Source of the DNA: Paracoccaceae bacterium
GTDB taxonomy: Bacteria > Pseudomonadota > Alphaproteobacteria > Rhodobacterales > Rhodobacteraceae
DNA: 64,000 nt
Reading direction: 5' to 3'
NCBI GenBank assembly: GCA_028285485.1
Contig: JANQPC010000104.1
Coordinates: forward strand, 57,310-121,309
The translations under genes and the position numbers were made by a program. The notes under the pieces were generated by a model. That model did no database searches, was not told the DNA's origin, and was given only the letters and a program-made list of their open reading frames with translations. Every line of letters begins with the position of its first letter. Within the stretch, counting starts at the first letter, position 1. This document shows positions 51,918 to 61,162 of the stretch, piece after piece.

Positions 51918-53310
51918 CCTTGACTGGACCCGCATCGCCGCCGCCCTGGCCCCCGTGGACGTGATCGACGATCCGGTAACCATCAAGAAGCGGTCGCGCG
52001 ATTTCTTCTGGTACAGCCCGATCCTGAACGCACAACTGCGCCATTCCTTCGGCGATCTGGTGGTGCGGCCCAAAACCCGCGAAGAGCTCGCCCATGTGCT
52101 GGCCGTTGCCCATGGCGCGGAGGTGCCCATCGTGCTTCGCGGCGGGGGCACCGGGAATTACGGGCAGGCGGTGCCGCTGCATGGCGGCCTGATCGTGGAG
52201 ATGACGGGGATGAACCGCATCCTTGAGATCGGCGAAGGGTTCGTGCGGGCCGAAGCCGGGGCACTGATGGCCGATATCAACGCGGCCCTGATGGCCGAAG
52301 GATGGGAAATGGCGATGTTCCCCTCAACGCAGGATATCGCCACGATCGGGGGCTTCGTCGCCGGGGGCTCCGCCGGCATCGGTTCAATCGCCAACGGGGT
52401 ATTGCGGGAGAAGGGAAATATCCTGCAACTCAAGGCGCTTTCCGTTGAAGACACGCCGGTTGAACATGTGTTCGATGCCGCCGATGCGCTGCAGATCCAT
52501 CACGCCTGGGGGCTGAACGGTGCGATCACCGAGGTGACGCTGCGCACCGTTCCGACGCGCGATTGGGTGGGCTGCATGACCGGATTTGAAAGCTATCGCG
52601 CCTGCTATGGCGCGGGTTACGCGCTGGCGGCCTCGGAAGAGATCGGGCGCAAGCTGTGCTGCACTGTCGATGCCCGAATCGTGGCCTACTTCCCGCGCCT
52701 CGAAGGCCATGTACCGAAGGGCGCGAACCTTCTGGTTGCGCTTGTTCCGAAAGAAGACATGGCAGCTTTCAACGCATTGATGGCGGCCCATGGCGGTGAG
52801 GTTCATCTGGCCATGGATGACGCCCGGCGCACTGCGCTGAAGCTGCCGCATGTGTTCGAGTTTGCTTATAACCACACCACGCTACAGGTGCTGAAGTCAG
52901 ACCGCAGCGCCACCTATCAGCAGATCGCTGTGCCGGACCCTTCGGATGCCGAACGGGTGGCCGCGATGGCGGCGGCGCTGGGTGAAGATGTCTGGCCGCA
53001 CCACGAATTTGCGCGGATCGAGGGCCGGATCGTTGCCTTCGATCTGCCGATCATCTGGTTCCGCGATGAGGCCCGGCTGCGCGAAATCGATGCAACCTAC
53101 GAGGCGGGCGGGTTCGCCGTGGCCGATGCGCATACGTTCTTTGTGGAAGGCGGCGGGGTCAAAAACGTCGATTACCGCCACCTTGCCTGGAAGAAACGGC
53201 TTGATCCCAAAGGTTTGCTCAACCCCGGAAAATCCAAGGTGTGGGAAGATGTGCGCCACCTGAGCCCGGAAGAAATCGAGGCCCGAAGCCAGAAGGAACC
53301 GGCCGAATGA
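51910..53310 (+). CDS. FAD-linked oxidase (FAD_binding_4)
   Basis: A 466-aa flavoprotein. The PCMH-type FAD domain is evident: VVRPKTREELAHVLAVAHGAEVPIVLRGGGTGNYGQAVPLHGGLIVEMTGMN, then IATIGGFVAGGSAGIGSIANGVLRE. The C-terminal half is the substrate-binding domain, ending KKRLDPKGLLNPGK, as in GlcD-like and vanillyl-alcohol-type oxidases. It likely oxidises a hydroxy acid or amine derived from the previous enzyme's product. AACGGAG precedes ATG 51910. Confidence 0.87.
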   Translation: MADLDWTRIAAALAPVDVIDDPVTIKKRSRDFFWYSPILNAQLRHSFGDLVVRPKTREELAHVLAVAHGAEVPIVLRGGGTGNYGQAVPLHGGLIVEMTGMNRILEIGEGFVRAEAGALMADINAALMAEGWEMAMFPSTQDIATIGGFVAGGSAGIGSIANGVLREKGNILQLKALSVEDTPVEHVFDAADALQIHHAWGLNGAITEVTLRTVPTRDWVGCMTGFESYRACYGAGYALAASEEIGRKLCCTVDARIVAYFPRLEGHVPKGANLLVALVPKEDMAAFNALMAAHGGEVHLAMDDARRTALKLPHVFEFAYNHTTLQVLKSDRSATYQQIAVPDPSDAERVAAMAAALGEDVWPHHEFARIEGRIVAFDLPIIWFRDEARLREIDATYEAGGFAVADAHTFFVEGGGVKNVDYRHLAWKKRLDPKGLLNPGKSKVWEDVRHLSPEEIEARSQKEPAE

Positions 53311-54200
53311 ACTCTCTGGAAACGCGCCCGCTTGCCCCGGCCTTCGGGGTGGAGGTTCTGGGGATCGATCTGAACGAGGTCACCGGCGATCATCTCTTCC
53401 CCGCCATCCGCGCGCATTTTGAAGAACATACCGCGCTGCTGTTCCGTGGCCAGTCGATGACGCCGGAAACCCATATGCGCCTTGCCACGCTTTTCGGCCC
53501 GGTTGAGGACCGTACCGCGGATGAACGCAAGCCGGGCGAGGCTATGGCAATTCCCGAGGTCTCCAATGTCCGTGCGGATGGAACCACCAGTGGGGAGATG
53601 GATCTTCACACGCTGAACCTCAAAGCGAATTTTCTGTGGCATTCCGATAGTACCTTCCTGCCCGTGCCGGCGCTTGTGAACATTCTGACCGCCCGGATCG
53701 TAACCACCGAAGGTGGCGCGACCGAACTTGCCAGCACCCGCGCGGCCTGGGCCGAGATGCCCGCCGCGCTCAAGGCGAGGGTCGCGGGGCGCGGGATCTG
53801 GCATCGCTACAGCCATTCCCGCCGCCAGATTTCCGAGGAACTGGCGGCCCTGCCGATGTTTAACAAGTGGCCTGACCAGCATTGGAAACCGGTCTGGGCA
53901 AACCCCGTGAATGGGCGCGAGGCGCTCTATATCGCCAGCCATGCCTTCCGGATCGATGGCTATGGCGAGGCTGAAAGCCAGCGCCTGATCGATGAGCTGA
54001 TTGCCTTCTGCACGGCGCCGCAATTCGTCTATGCCCATGCCTGGCAGGTGGGCGATGTGCTGCTTTGGGATCAGCGCGCGGTGCTTCATCGGGGCACGCC
54101 CTGGCCCTACGATCAGCCCCGAAAGCTCGCCAGCATCTGCGCGGGCGTGCGGGAAAGCGATGGGCTCAGCGCCATGCGCCCCGATCCGCAGGAGGCATAA
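53307..54200 (+). CDS. TauD/TfdA-family iron/2-oxoglutarate dioxygenase
   Basis: A 297-aa dioxygenase. The metal ligands are His112 and Asp114 in LWHSDSTF and the distal His261 in VLHRGTPW; Arg272 in PRKLAS would bind 2-oxoglutarate. Substrate examples in the family are taurine, 2,4-D and carnitine-type compounds. The motif EMDLHTLNLKANFLWHSD places it closer to TfdA than TauD. The start overlaps the FAD-oxidase stop (ATGA). Confidence 0.9.
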   Translation: MNSLETRPLAPAFGVEVLGIDLNEVTGDHLFPAIRAHFEEHTALLFRGQSMTPETHMRLATLFGPVEDRTADERKPGEAMAIPEVSNVRADGTTSGEMDLHTLNLKANFLWHSDSTFLPVPALVNILTARIVTTEGGATELASTRAAWAEMPAALKARVAGRGIWHRYSHSRRQISEELAALPMFNKWPDQHWKPVWANPVNGREALYIASHAFRIDGYGEAESQRLIDELIAFCTAPQFVYAHAWQVGDVLLWDQRAVLHRGTPWPYDQPRKLASICAGVRESDGLSAMRPDPQEA

Positions 54201-54203
54201 GCG

Positions 54204-54689
54204 ATGGAAAGCCTGCTGCTTCTGGTAGACGCGCTTCTAGTGGCCGGTCTCGGCCTCTGGATGACGGTGGCAGTGGCCGATAACTGGCGCCACCCGAAGC
54301 TGAACGAAGATGCCGTGGCGATGGTTGTGCGCTTCGATCTGATGGCCGAGCAGTTTCCGGAAGAATTTGCCCCGCTCGCCCATCGCCGGATCGAAGACCC
54401 GCGCCTGATCCGCCTGCTGTTTCAGACGATGCGGCTGGCCGAAACGGTCGCGGCGATCTGCCTGATCGGCGCCGCGCTGCTGCTGATTGGCGCCGCGCTG
54501 GGGTTTGCCGGCGTGGCGTTTGCGCAGGCGGCCGCCGTGGCCGGGGCGGCGTTCTTCGTCTGCATCTGGGCGGGGTTCGTGATCGGCGGCAATTACTTTG
54601 CCTATTGGTACTGCCACCAATGGGCCCAGCAGAACCACTTCATGGTGATGTTCTGGGGGCTCTTCGTTCTTCTGATCCTGCTCAACTGA
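54204..54689 (+). CDS. Small integral membrane protein (DUF2165-like)
   Basis: A 161-aa protein with four membrane segments: LLLLVDALLVAGLGLWMTVAVADNW, an ETVAAICLIGAALLLIGAALGFAG helix, FFVCIWAGFVIGGNYFAYWY, and FMVMFWGLFVLLILLN. The WMTVAVADNW, YCHQWAQQNHFMVMFWGLFV and spacing match DUF2165. It is three bases after the dioxygenase gene and so belongs to that operon. No function is known. Confidence 0.8.
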   Translation: MESLLLLVDALLVAGLGLWMTVAVADNWRHPKLNEDAVAMVVRFDLMAEQFPEEFAPLAHRRIEDPRLIRLLFQTMRLAETVAAICLIGAALLLIGAALGFAGVAFAQAAAVAGAAFFVCIWAGFVIGGNYFAYWYCHQWAQQNHFMVMFWGLFVLLILLN

Positions 54690-54742
54690 ACAGGCCGGCG
54701 CGCGGCCTGGCGGCCAGGGCAACTTGGTCGCACCTTGCCCGA

Positions 54743-54767
54743 TTGACATAACTGAGTATTTCACTCA
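54743..54767 (+). promoter_or_regulatory. Promoter with TGA-N9-TCA iron-responsive-operator-like box
   Basis: TTGACA (54743-54748) is a strong -35. Immediately after it, TGAGTATTTCACTCA (54753-54767) is a 5+5+5 inverted repeat and fits TGA-N9-TCA, the iron-responsive operator described for RirA in alphaproteobacteria. It lies about 170 bases upstream of the first gene of an imelysin operon. The assignment to RirA is by motif only. Confidence 0.6.
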
Positions 54768-54934
54768 AGTTTATCGAAAGCCAGCCGCCGACTCTGCGGC
54801 AAGCCACCTCCCAAAACCACCAACCCTCGAAGGAGCGGGCGCATGGAGACTGCGCGCGGACTGGCTGTGAACCCGTGGCAATGCCGCCAGTGCCTTGGCC
54901 CCAGGGGCCCATTTGGCCCGCGAGCGGCGCGAAG

Positions 54935-55402
54935 ATGAACGCGATTACCCCAAATCGCGGCGGCCTCTCGGTTGGATATGTCACAGATCTGGGGCCGGTC
55001 GAAGCTGGCGCGGTGCTCTATCTTCGCCTCTGGTTCGCAGGGCCGGGGGCACAGGCGCAGGTTCGCGACGATTTCGCCGCGTCGCTTGGCCCGATCCACG
55101 GGCCCCGGGCGCTCCAATCCTTCGAAGCGCTTTGCGATCTGTGCGCAAGGCATGGGCGGCGGCCCTTCCTGCGCCATGGCGTGGCTTGCAAATGCCTAGG
55201 TGCGGATGAAGCCTGTTTTGCGAATTTCGTGGGCTACGCCAGCGATGGCGAGCGCGAGGATGCGCTTTTGATGGCCACGATGATCGTGCGCCCGGATATG
55301 GCGGCAATGCTCGTGGGGCTCGCCCAGGAATTTGGCTTTGCCCTGAAGCGTATCGCGCGCGCCACACCTCGCACCCACCCAACACCCGCAACGCTACACT
55401 GA
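54935..55402 (+). CDS. Conserved-looking 155-aa protein of unknown function
   Basis: It begins at ATG 54935 (NAITPNRGGLSVGYVTDLGPVEAGAVLYLRLWFAG) and shows a repeated helix-loop pattern with five Cys, including VACKCLGADEACF. No signal peptide and no known domain. It is 17 bases upstream of the imelysin gene and shares its probable iron-regulated promoter, which suggests an accessory role in iron handling. The Cys cluster could bind metal, but this is not shown. Confidence 0.65.
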   Translation: MNAITPNRGGLSVGYVTDLGPVEAGAVLYLRLWFAGPGAQAQVRDDFAASLGPIHGPRALQSFEALCDLCARHGRRPFLRHGVACKCLGADEACFANFVGYASDGEREDALLMATMIVRPDMAAMLVGLAQEFGFALKRIARATPRTHPTPATLH

Positions 55403-55419
55403 ACAAAGGATAGCCGCCG

Positions 55420-56691
55420 ATGAAAACCCTGACCCTTGCCACGAGCGCCCTCGCTCTCAGCTTCGGGACCGCCGCCATGGCCGGCGGGCACGCCAGCAAA
55501 GGCGCGGTGCTGGAGACCTATTCCGATATCGCGGAGGCCAAGTATTCCGATAGCCTGATCACCGCCGAACGCCTGCAGGCCGCTGTTGATGCGCTTGTCT
55601 CCAGCCCCTCGGCAGAAGCGCTCGAAGCCGCGAAATCGGCCTGGCTCGCGGCACGGGTGCCCTACCAGCAGTCCGAGGTCTTCCGGTTCGGCAACGCAAT
55701 CGTGGATGACTGGGAGGGCAAGGTGAATGCCTGGCCGTTGGACGAAGGTCTGATCGATTACGTGGATGCCTCCTATGGCGGGCCGACGGATGAGAACGAG
55801 GCCGCCGTGCTGAACGTGATCGCGAATGCCAGCTTCACGCTTTCCGGCGAAACGGTCGATGCCTCGGCCATCACACCCGCGCTTCTGGAAGACACGCTGC
55901 AGGAGGCCGATGGGGTAGAGGCCAATGTGGCCACCGGCTACCACGCGATCGAGTTCCTGCTTTGGGGGCAGGATCTGAACGGCCACGGCGCAGGCGCCGG
56001 AAGCCGCCCCTGGACAGATTACGCCACAGGCGATGCCTGCACCGGCGGCAATTGCGATCGCCGGGGGGAGTATCTGAAAGCCGCGACCGATCTTCTGATC
56101 TCGGATCTCGAATGGATCGTTGCGCAATGGGCCGAGGGCGGCGATGCGCGCGCAACCCTGCTGGCCGATGAAGATGCGGGGATCGCCGCGATCCTCACCG
56201 GCATGGGATCGCTTTCCTATGGCGAAACGGCTGGGGAACGCATGCGCCTTGGCGTGATGCTCAACGATCCCGAGGAAGAGCATTCTTGCTTTGCCGACAA
56301 CACGCATAACGATCACTTCTATAACGGCGTAGGCATCCAGTCGGTCTATCTGGGCAGCTACACCCGTGTGGACGGCAGTGTGGTTGACGGCCCCTCGCTT
56401 TCGGCCCTCGTGGCCGAAACGGACGCTGCCCTGGATGCCGAGATGCAGGCAAAGCTCTCCGCGGCCGTGATGGCGTTGGGCCGGATCAAAACCGCCGCGG
56501 AATCGGGCTTCACCTATGATATGATGCTGGAGCGCGGCAATGCCGCGGGCGAGGCCCTGATCATGGGGGGCGTGAACGGGCTTATCGATCAGACCCGCAG
56601 CATCGAACGGGTGATCGCGGCGCTTGGCGCCGATGGGATCGAGATCGAAGGCTCCGACAGCCTCGATAATCCCGAAGCCGTTTTCGAATAA
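55420..56691 (+). CDS. Imelysin-family periplasmic protein (IrpA/ICMP type)
   Basis: A 423-aa protein with a Sec signal (TLATSALALSFGTAAMAGG). The imelysin GxHxxE motif is GYHAIE (Gly173, His175, Glu178), followed by FLLWGQDLNGHGAGAGSRPWTDY. A short Cys pair occurs in GDACTGGNCDRR. Members are iron-regulated periplasmic or outer-membrane proteins linked to iron uptake. AAGGA precedes the start. It heads the block also known from Pseudomonas, with di-heme and DUF1513 partners. Confidence 0.92.
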   Translation: MKTLTLATSALALSFGTAAMAGGHASKGAVLETYSDIAEAKYSDSLITAERLQAAVDALVSSPSAEALEAAKSAWLAARVPYQQSEVFRFGNAIVDDWEGKVNAWPLDEGLIDYVDASYGGPTDENEAAVLNVIANASFTLSGETVDASAITPALLEDTLQEADGVEANVATGYHAIEFLLWGQDLNGHGAGAGSRPWTDYATGDACTGGNCDRRGEYLKAATDLLISDLEWIVAQWAEGGDARATLLADEDAGIAAILTGMGSLSYGETAGERMRLGVMLNDPEEEHSCFADNTHNDHFYNGVGIQSVYLGSYTRVDGSVVDGPSLSALVAETDAALDAEMQAKLSAAVMALGRIKTAAESGFTYDMMLERGNAAGEALIMGGVNGLIDQTRSIERVIAALGADGIEIEGSDSLDNPEAVFE

Positions 56692-56762
56692 GCGAAACCC
56701 CGGCGCGTGGCGCGGCTGCTGCTGGCCGCGCCACCCCGCAGATCGGATGGTAGCCAAGGCCC

Positions 56763-58283
56763 ATGTTCTCGCCACGTCTTTTCGCCCTGACCGGGTGTTT
56801 GATCTGCCCCGCGGCACTCACCGCCGGGCCGCTTGATGAACCGCATCTCAACATCGTGCCGCGCACGGCAGAGGAGGCGACCCGCATTGCGGCGGTGACG
56901 ACACCGGCCACAAGCTTCGGTGCTGCGCAGCCCTTCGAGGCGAATTCCGCAGGCGCCGCGACCGTGCGGGCGATGGCAAACCCCAATGCCTTCTCGCAGC
57001 CTTCCGCCAATATCGGTTTCGAGGATGAGCTGACCTTCAAGGTCGGCAACGGCCTTTTCCGGAAACTCTGGGTCTCCTCGCCATCCTCCACCCTTGCGTC
57101 CGACGGGCTTGGCCCGCTCTACAACGCCCGCTCCTGCCAGCGCTGCCATCTGAAAGACGGGCGCGGCCATCCGCCGGAGGGCCCGGGCGACAATTCGATT
57201 TCGATGTTCCTGCGCGTCTCCATCCCCGGCGGGCCCGGGGACGGGATCGATGAGATCGAAGGCTATCTCGCCACCTTGCCAGAGCCCACCTACGGCACTC
57301 AGATGCAGGATTTCAGCCTTGCGGGCCATGCCGCGGAATACAGCCTTCAGATCGCGTATGAAGAGATCGAGGTGCCGCTTTCGGGCGGCGAGGTCGCGTG
57401 GCTTCGAAAGCCCACCTACACCGCGGCCGATCTTGGCTACGGGCCCTTGCACGCGGATGCGATGCTAAGCCCCCGCGTGGCGCCCCAGATGATCGGCCTG
57501 GGGCTTCTTGAAGCGATCCCGGCGGCGGATATCCTGGCCCTTGCGGATCCCGACGATGCCGATGGCGATGGCATTTCGGGCCGCGCCAATATCGTGTGGT
57601 CGGTGGAGTATGATCAGCCGATGCTGGGCCGGTTCGGCCTGAAAGCGGGCGCCCCGACCGTTCGCCACCAATCGGCAGGCGCTTTTGCGGGCGATATCGG
57701 CATTTCCAACCCGCTCTTCCCCGCCGCCTGGGGCGAATGCACCCAAGCGCAGGCCGAATGCCGCGCGGCCCCCCATGGCGATGGCGATGAACGCGGGTTC
57801 GAGATTGATGCCGAGGGCCTCGATCTCGTGGCCTTTTACAGCCGCAACCTTGGCGTTCCCGCCCGCCGGGATGTGGAAGATCCGGTGGTTTTGCGCGGCA
57901 AAGAGGTGTTCTACACCACCGGATGCACAAGCTGCCACCAGCCGAGCTTCGTAACCCACAGGCTGGAAGACCGGCCCGAACAAAGCTTCCAGCTTATCTG
58001 GCCCTATACCGACATGCTCTTGCATGACATGGGGCCGGGCCTGGCAGATAACCGGCCCGAAGCGCGGGCCACCGGCACCGAATGGCGCACGCCGCCCCTG
58101 TGGGGCATCGGTTTGACCGAGGTGGTTTCCGGCCACACCTACTTTCTTCACGATGGCCGCGCCCGCTCGCTGCTCGAAGCCGTGCTCTGGCATGGCGGCG
58201 AGGCCCAGCCGCACCGCGATGCGGTGGTGGAGATGCCGGTGGAAGATCGCGCCGCATTGATCACTTTCCTGGAAAGCCTCTGA
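56763..58283 (+). CDS. Di-heme oxidoreductase family protein (DUF1111)
   Basis: A 506-aa periplasmic c-type cytochrome. Two heme sites are present: CQRCH (Cys125-His129) and CTSCH (Cys388-His392). The family marks DGLGPLYNARSCQRCH, ALADPDDADGDGISGRAN and WRTPPLWGIGL are those of DUF1111/COG3488. The N-terminus LFALTGCLICPAALTAG is a probable Sec or lipoprotein-like signal. It could carry out redox chemistry for iron uptake, such as ferrous/ferric interconversion. It shares its last base overlap (TGATG) with the next imelysin gene. Confidence 0.9.
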   Translation: MFSPRLFALTGCLICPAALTAGPLDEPHLNIVPRTAEEATRIAAVTTPATSFGAAQPFEANSAGAATVRAMANPNAFSQPSANIGFEDELTFKVGNGLFRKLWVSSPSSTLASDGLGPLYNARSCQRCHLKDGRGHPPEGPGDNSISMFLRVSIPGGPGDGIDEIEGYLATLPEPTYGTQMQDFSLAGHAAEYSLQIAYEEIEVPLSGGEVAWLRKPTYTAADLGYGPLHADAMLSPRVAPQMIGLGLLEAIPAADILALADPDDADGDGISGRANIVWSVEYDQPMLGRFGLKAGAPTVRHQSAGAFAGDIGISNPLFPAAWGECTQAQAECRAAPHGDGDERGFEIDAEGLDLVAFYSRNLGVPARRDVEDPVVLRGKEVFYTTGCTSCHQPSFVTHRLEDRPEQSFQLIWPYTDMLLHDMGPGLADNRPEARATGTEWRTPPLWGIGLTEVVSGHTYFLHDGRARSLLEAVLWHGGEAQPHRDAVVEMPVEDRAALITFLESL

Positions 58284-59275
58284 TGCGCCTGAGGCTCGCC
58301 GCTGCGTTCGTCTTGCTGGCTACCCCGGTGGCCGCGAATCCTCCCGATATCGCCGCCATTGTCGAAACCCACATCCTTCCGGGATACACGGCCTTGGCGT
58401 CTGACGCCGATGCCCTTGCCCGGGCCGCCGCCGCGGATTGCGCGCCCGGAAACGCGGAACTCGCCGTGGCCTATCACGAGGCTTTCGATGCCTGGGTCCG
58501 CGTCAGCCACTTGCGCTTCGGGCCGTCCGAGGCCGATGACCGCGCCTTTGCGCTCGCCTTCTGGCCCGATCCGCGCGGCTCCACACCCAAGGCGCTCGCC
58601 GCGCTGATCAAAGATCAGGATGCCGCGGTTGCCGATCCGGCGGCTTTTTCGGAGGTTTCGGTGGCCGCGCGCGGCTTCTATGCGCTGGAGTTTTTGCTTT
58701 TTGATCCGCAATTCGCCGGGGGCGCGGCGCCGGGTGACACCTGCGCCCTGATCAAAGCCGTAAGCATCGATATCGCCGCGAATGCCCGCAGCATTCTTGA
58801 GGAGTGGCAGGGCGGCTACGGCGCCCTGATGTCTGCCCCAGGCAATGAGACCTACCGCACGCCGAACGAGGCCGCGCGGCAGCTTTTCACCTCGCTCGCA
58901 ACGGGGTTGGAGTTCACCGCGGAAACACGGCTTGGCCGCCCGATGGGCACGTTCGAGCGCCCGCGCCCGAACCGCGCCGAGGCCCGGCGGTCGGGCCGAT
59001 CCCTCCGGCATGTGACGCTTTCGTTGGAGGCCACCGGGGAACTGGCCAACCTGATCTCCGGGGGCGATGCGGCGGTTGCGCAGGCATTCGATCAGGCGTT
59101 GGGGCGGGCTGCGGCCCTGGATGATCCGGTTTTCGCAGGCGTGGCCGATCCCCAGGGGCGGTTTCGTGTTGAGGCCCTGAAACAGCGCATCGATGCGATC
59201 CGCCAGCTTCTGGCCGAAGAGATCGGCCCAGATCTGGGCATCGCGGCAGGCTTTAACGCGCTGGACGGTGACTGA
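58283..59275 (+). CDS. Second imelysin-like protein, degenerate GxHxxE
   Basis: A 330-aa exported protein (signal RLAAAFVLLATPVAAN). The imelysin layout is visible: ETHILPGYTAL at the start, VAYHEAFDAWVRVSHLRFGP and the later GETGELANLISGG-like segment. The motif position reads GFYALE (residues 131-136), so His is replaced by Tyr while Glu remains. The fold is probably kept but the metal site may be altered. It shares a base with both neighbours' stop/start codons. Confidence 0.87.
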   Translation: MRLRLAAAFVLLATPVAANPPDIAAIVETHILPGYTALASDADALARAAAADCAPGNAELAVAYHEAFDAWVRVSHLRFGPSEADDRAFALAFWPDPRGSTPKALAALIKDQDAAVADPAAFSEVSVAARGFYALEFLLFDPQFAGGAAPGDTCALIKAVSIDIAANARSILEEWQGGYGALMSAPGNETYRTPNEAARQLFTSLATGLEFTAETRLGRPMGTFERPRPNRAEARRSGRSLRHVTLSLEATGELANLISGGDAAVAQAFDQALGRAAALDDPVFAGVADPQGRFRVEALKQRIDAIRQLLAEEIGPDLGIAAGFNALDGD

Positions 59276-60330
59276 TGGCCGATCGCCGCGCCTTTCTCGC
59301 GGGTCTCCTTGCAACGGGGCTCGCCCCGAAACAAGGCTGGGCGGATGCCGGTAGCCCGGCCTACCTATCGGCAGGCCGGAAACCGGACGGCACCTATGCG
59401 CTCTTTGGCCTCGGCGCGGATGCGGGCATCGTCTTCGAACTGCCGCTCCCGGGGCGCGGGCACGCCGCCGCCGCGCACCCAACCCGGCCCGAGGCCGTGG
59501 CCTTCGCCCGGCGGCCCGGAAGGTTCGCGATTGTGCTCGATTGCGCACTTGGCCGCGAAAAAGCGCATCTGGCAGCGCCGGAAGGGCGCCACTTCTACGG
59601 CCATGGCGCATTTTCGGCCGATGGCAGGCTTCTCTTCACCACCGAGAACGATTTTGAAGCGGGCCAAGGGATCGTGGGTGTTTGGGCGGCGGATGAAGGC
59701 TACCGGCGCATCGCAGAATTCTCTTCCGGCGGCGTCGGCCCCCATGACATCAAGCTCATGCCAGGCGGCGGTGCCCTCGTGATCGCCAATGGCGGGATCG
59801 AAACGCATCCCGAGACCGGGCGCAGCAAGCTGAACCTGCCCACCATGCGATCGAACCTGAGCTACATTGGTCTCGACGGGCGAGGGATCGCGCAACTGCA
59901 ACTGGATGACGGCCACCGGAAGAATTCGATCCGGCACCTCGCGGTTGCGCAAGACGGCACGGTTGCCTTCGCAATGCAGTGGCAGGGCGATCTCGCGTCT
60001 GATCTGCCGCTTCTGGGCTTGCACCGTATCTCTCAACCCGACGCGGCGCTGATGCCAGAGGCGGGCGGGCGGCGGTTGAACGGCTATCTTGGCAGCATCG
60101 CGATCTCCGATGACGGGCAGGCCATCGCCGTTACATCGCCCCGCGGCAATCTTCTTCAGGAATACCGGCGCGGGCTTCTGGCCCGTGAAGCCCGGATCGC
60201 CGATGTCTGCGGCGTCGCGATGGCGCAGACGGGTTTCATGGCCACGTCGGGAACCGGGCGCATCGCGCTGCCCAACGGAGGGGCCGTCACCCATGCCATA
60301 GCCTGGGATAACCACCTCATCCGGATCTAG
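59275..60330 (+). CDS. DUF1513 periplasmic beta-propeller-like protein
   Basis: A 351-aa protein with a Tat-like N-terminus (DRRAFLAGLLATGLA). It has the DUF1513 order: GRGHAAAAHPTRPEAVAFARRPG, then HFYGHGAFSADGRLLFTTENDFEAGQG, GGVGPHDIKLMPGG, and GGIETHPETGRSKLNLPTM. The repeated strands suggest a beta-propeller. It closes the imelysin/di-heme operon. Family members are found with that set in other bacteria; the biochemical role is unknown. Confidence 0.9.
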   Translation: MADRRAFLAGLLATGLAPKQGWADAGSPAYLSAGRKPDGTYALFGLGADAGIVFELPLPGRGHAAAAHPTRPEAVAFARRPGRFAIVLDCALGREKAHLAAPEGRHFYGHGAFSADGRLLFTTENDFEAGQGIVGVWAADEGYRRIAEFSSGGVGPHDIKLMPGGGALVIANGGIETHPETGRSKLNLPTMRSNLSYIGLDGRGIAQLQLDDGHRKNSIRHLAVAQDGTVAFAMQWQGDLASDLPLLGLHRISQPDAALMPEAGGRRLNGYLGSIAISDDGQAIAVTSPRGNLLQEYRRGLLAREARIADVCGVAMAQTGFMATSGTGRIALPNGGAVTHAIAWDNHLIRI

Positions 60331-60394
60331 CCTTGAGGGCTGCGCCCGTGCCGGCGCGCATGGCGGCGGGCCGCTCCAACGCTTGGCGCGGTTC

Positions 60395-61162
60395 TTAGCG
60401 ATCCGACGCGTCAAGCGTCACATGCAGCAGCACCGTCACGCAGGTGCAGGCCAGGATCGGTGCCAGTACCAGCCGGGGTTCGGTAAACAGGAACATCCGG
60501 TATTCGTGGATCATTGCGCCCCATTCGGGCCGCCCGGTATCGGCTGAGAGCCCGATGAAACCGAGCGAGGCCACGAGGATCACTGCGCGCCCGGCATCGG
60601 CCCCGGCCAGCGCCCCGATCGCAGGCCAGGCATTGGGCAGCAGGTGCCGCCGCAGCCCCGCCGAAAGCGGGGTGCCGAGCGCTTCGCTTGCGCGCCAGTA
60701 GTGTTCGGCGCGCACCCGGTCAAGCAGCGCCGCGATTGTCAGCGCATAGGGCGCCCAGCTTGTTACCAGAAGCGCCGCAGCAATGGTCAAGATCCCCGCC
60801 CCGAAGATTGCCGAGAGCACAAGCGCGGTCACAAGCGAGGGCACCGCCAGCGCGGTTTCGGCCAACCATTGCGTGGAGTCGCGCAAGGGGGCGGGGCCGA
60901 GCGCGATCGCGCCGCCGGCCAATACGCCAAGCCCGATCCCCACGCCAAGCACGATGGCGATTGCCATCAGCGAGGGCATCGCCCCCCAGATCAGCCGCGT
61001 CGCCAGATCGCGGCCCAGGTGATCGGTGCCAAGCAGGTGCAGCGGCGATGGCCCGGCCAGGCGGTTTGTAAGGTCCACCGCATGCGGGTCGCCAAACGCC
61101 CCGGCGGCCCAAAGCGCCGCGAGGGCGGCGCCAAGGGCCAAGAGGATCGCCAGGCGGATCAT
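60395..61162 (-). CDS. ABC transporter permease, DppC type
   Basis: A 255-aa permease. LLGTDHLGRDLATRLIWGAMPSLM is the DppC signature and the EAA-like loop is YWRASEALGTPLSAGLRRHLLPNAWPA. ATG 61162 overlaps the DppB-type stop. It is at the distal end of the operon and converges on the DUF1513 gene; no ATPase gene follows, so the ATPase is upstream of the window or elsewhere. Confidence 0.87.
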   Translation of the reverse strand: MIRLAILLALGAALAALWAAGAFGDPHAVDLTNRLAGPSPLHLLGTDHLGRDLATRLIWGAMPSLMAIAIVLGVGIGLGVLAGGAIALGPAPLRDSTQWLAETALAVPSLVTALVLSAIFGAGILTIAAALLVTSWAPYALTIAALLDRVRAEHYWRASEALGTPLSAGLRRHLLPNAWPAIGALAGADAGRAVILVASLGFIGLSADTGRPEWGAMIHEYRMFLFTEPRLVLAPILACTCVTVLLHVTLDASDR

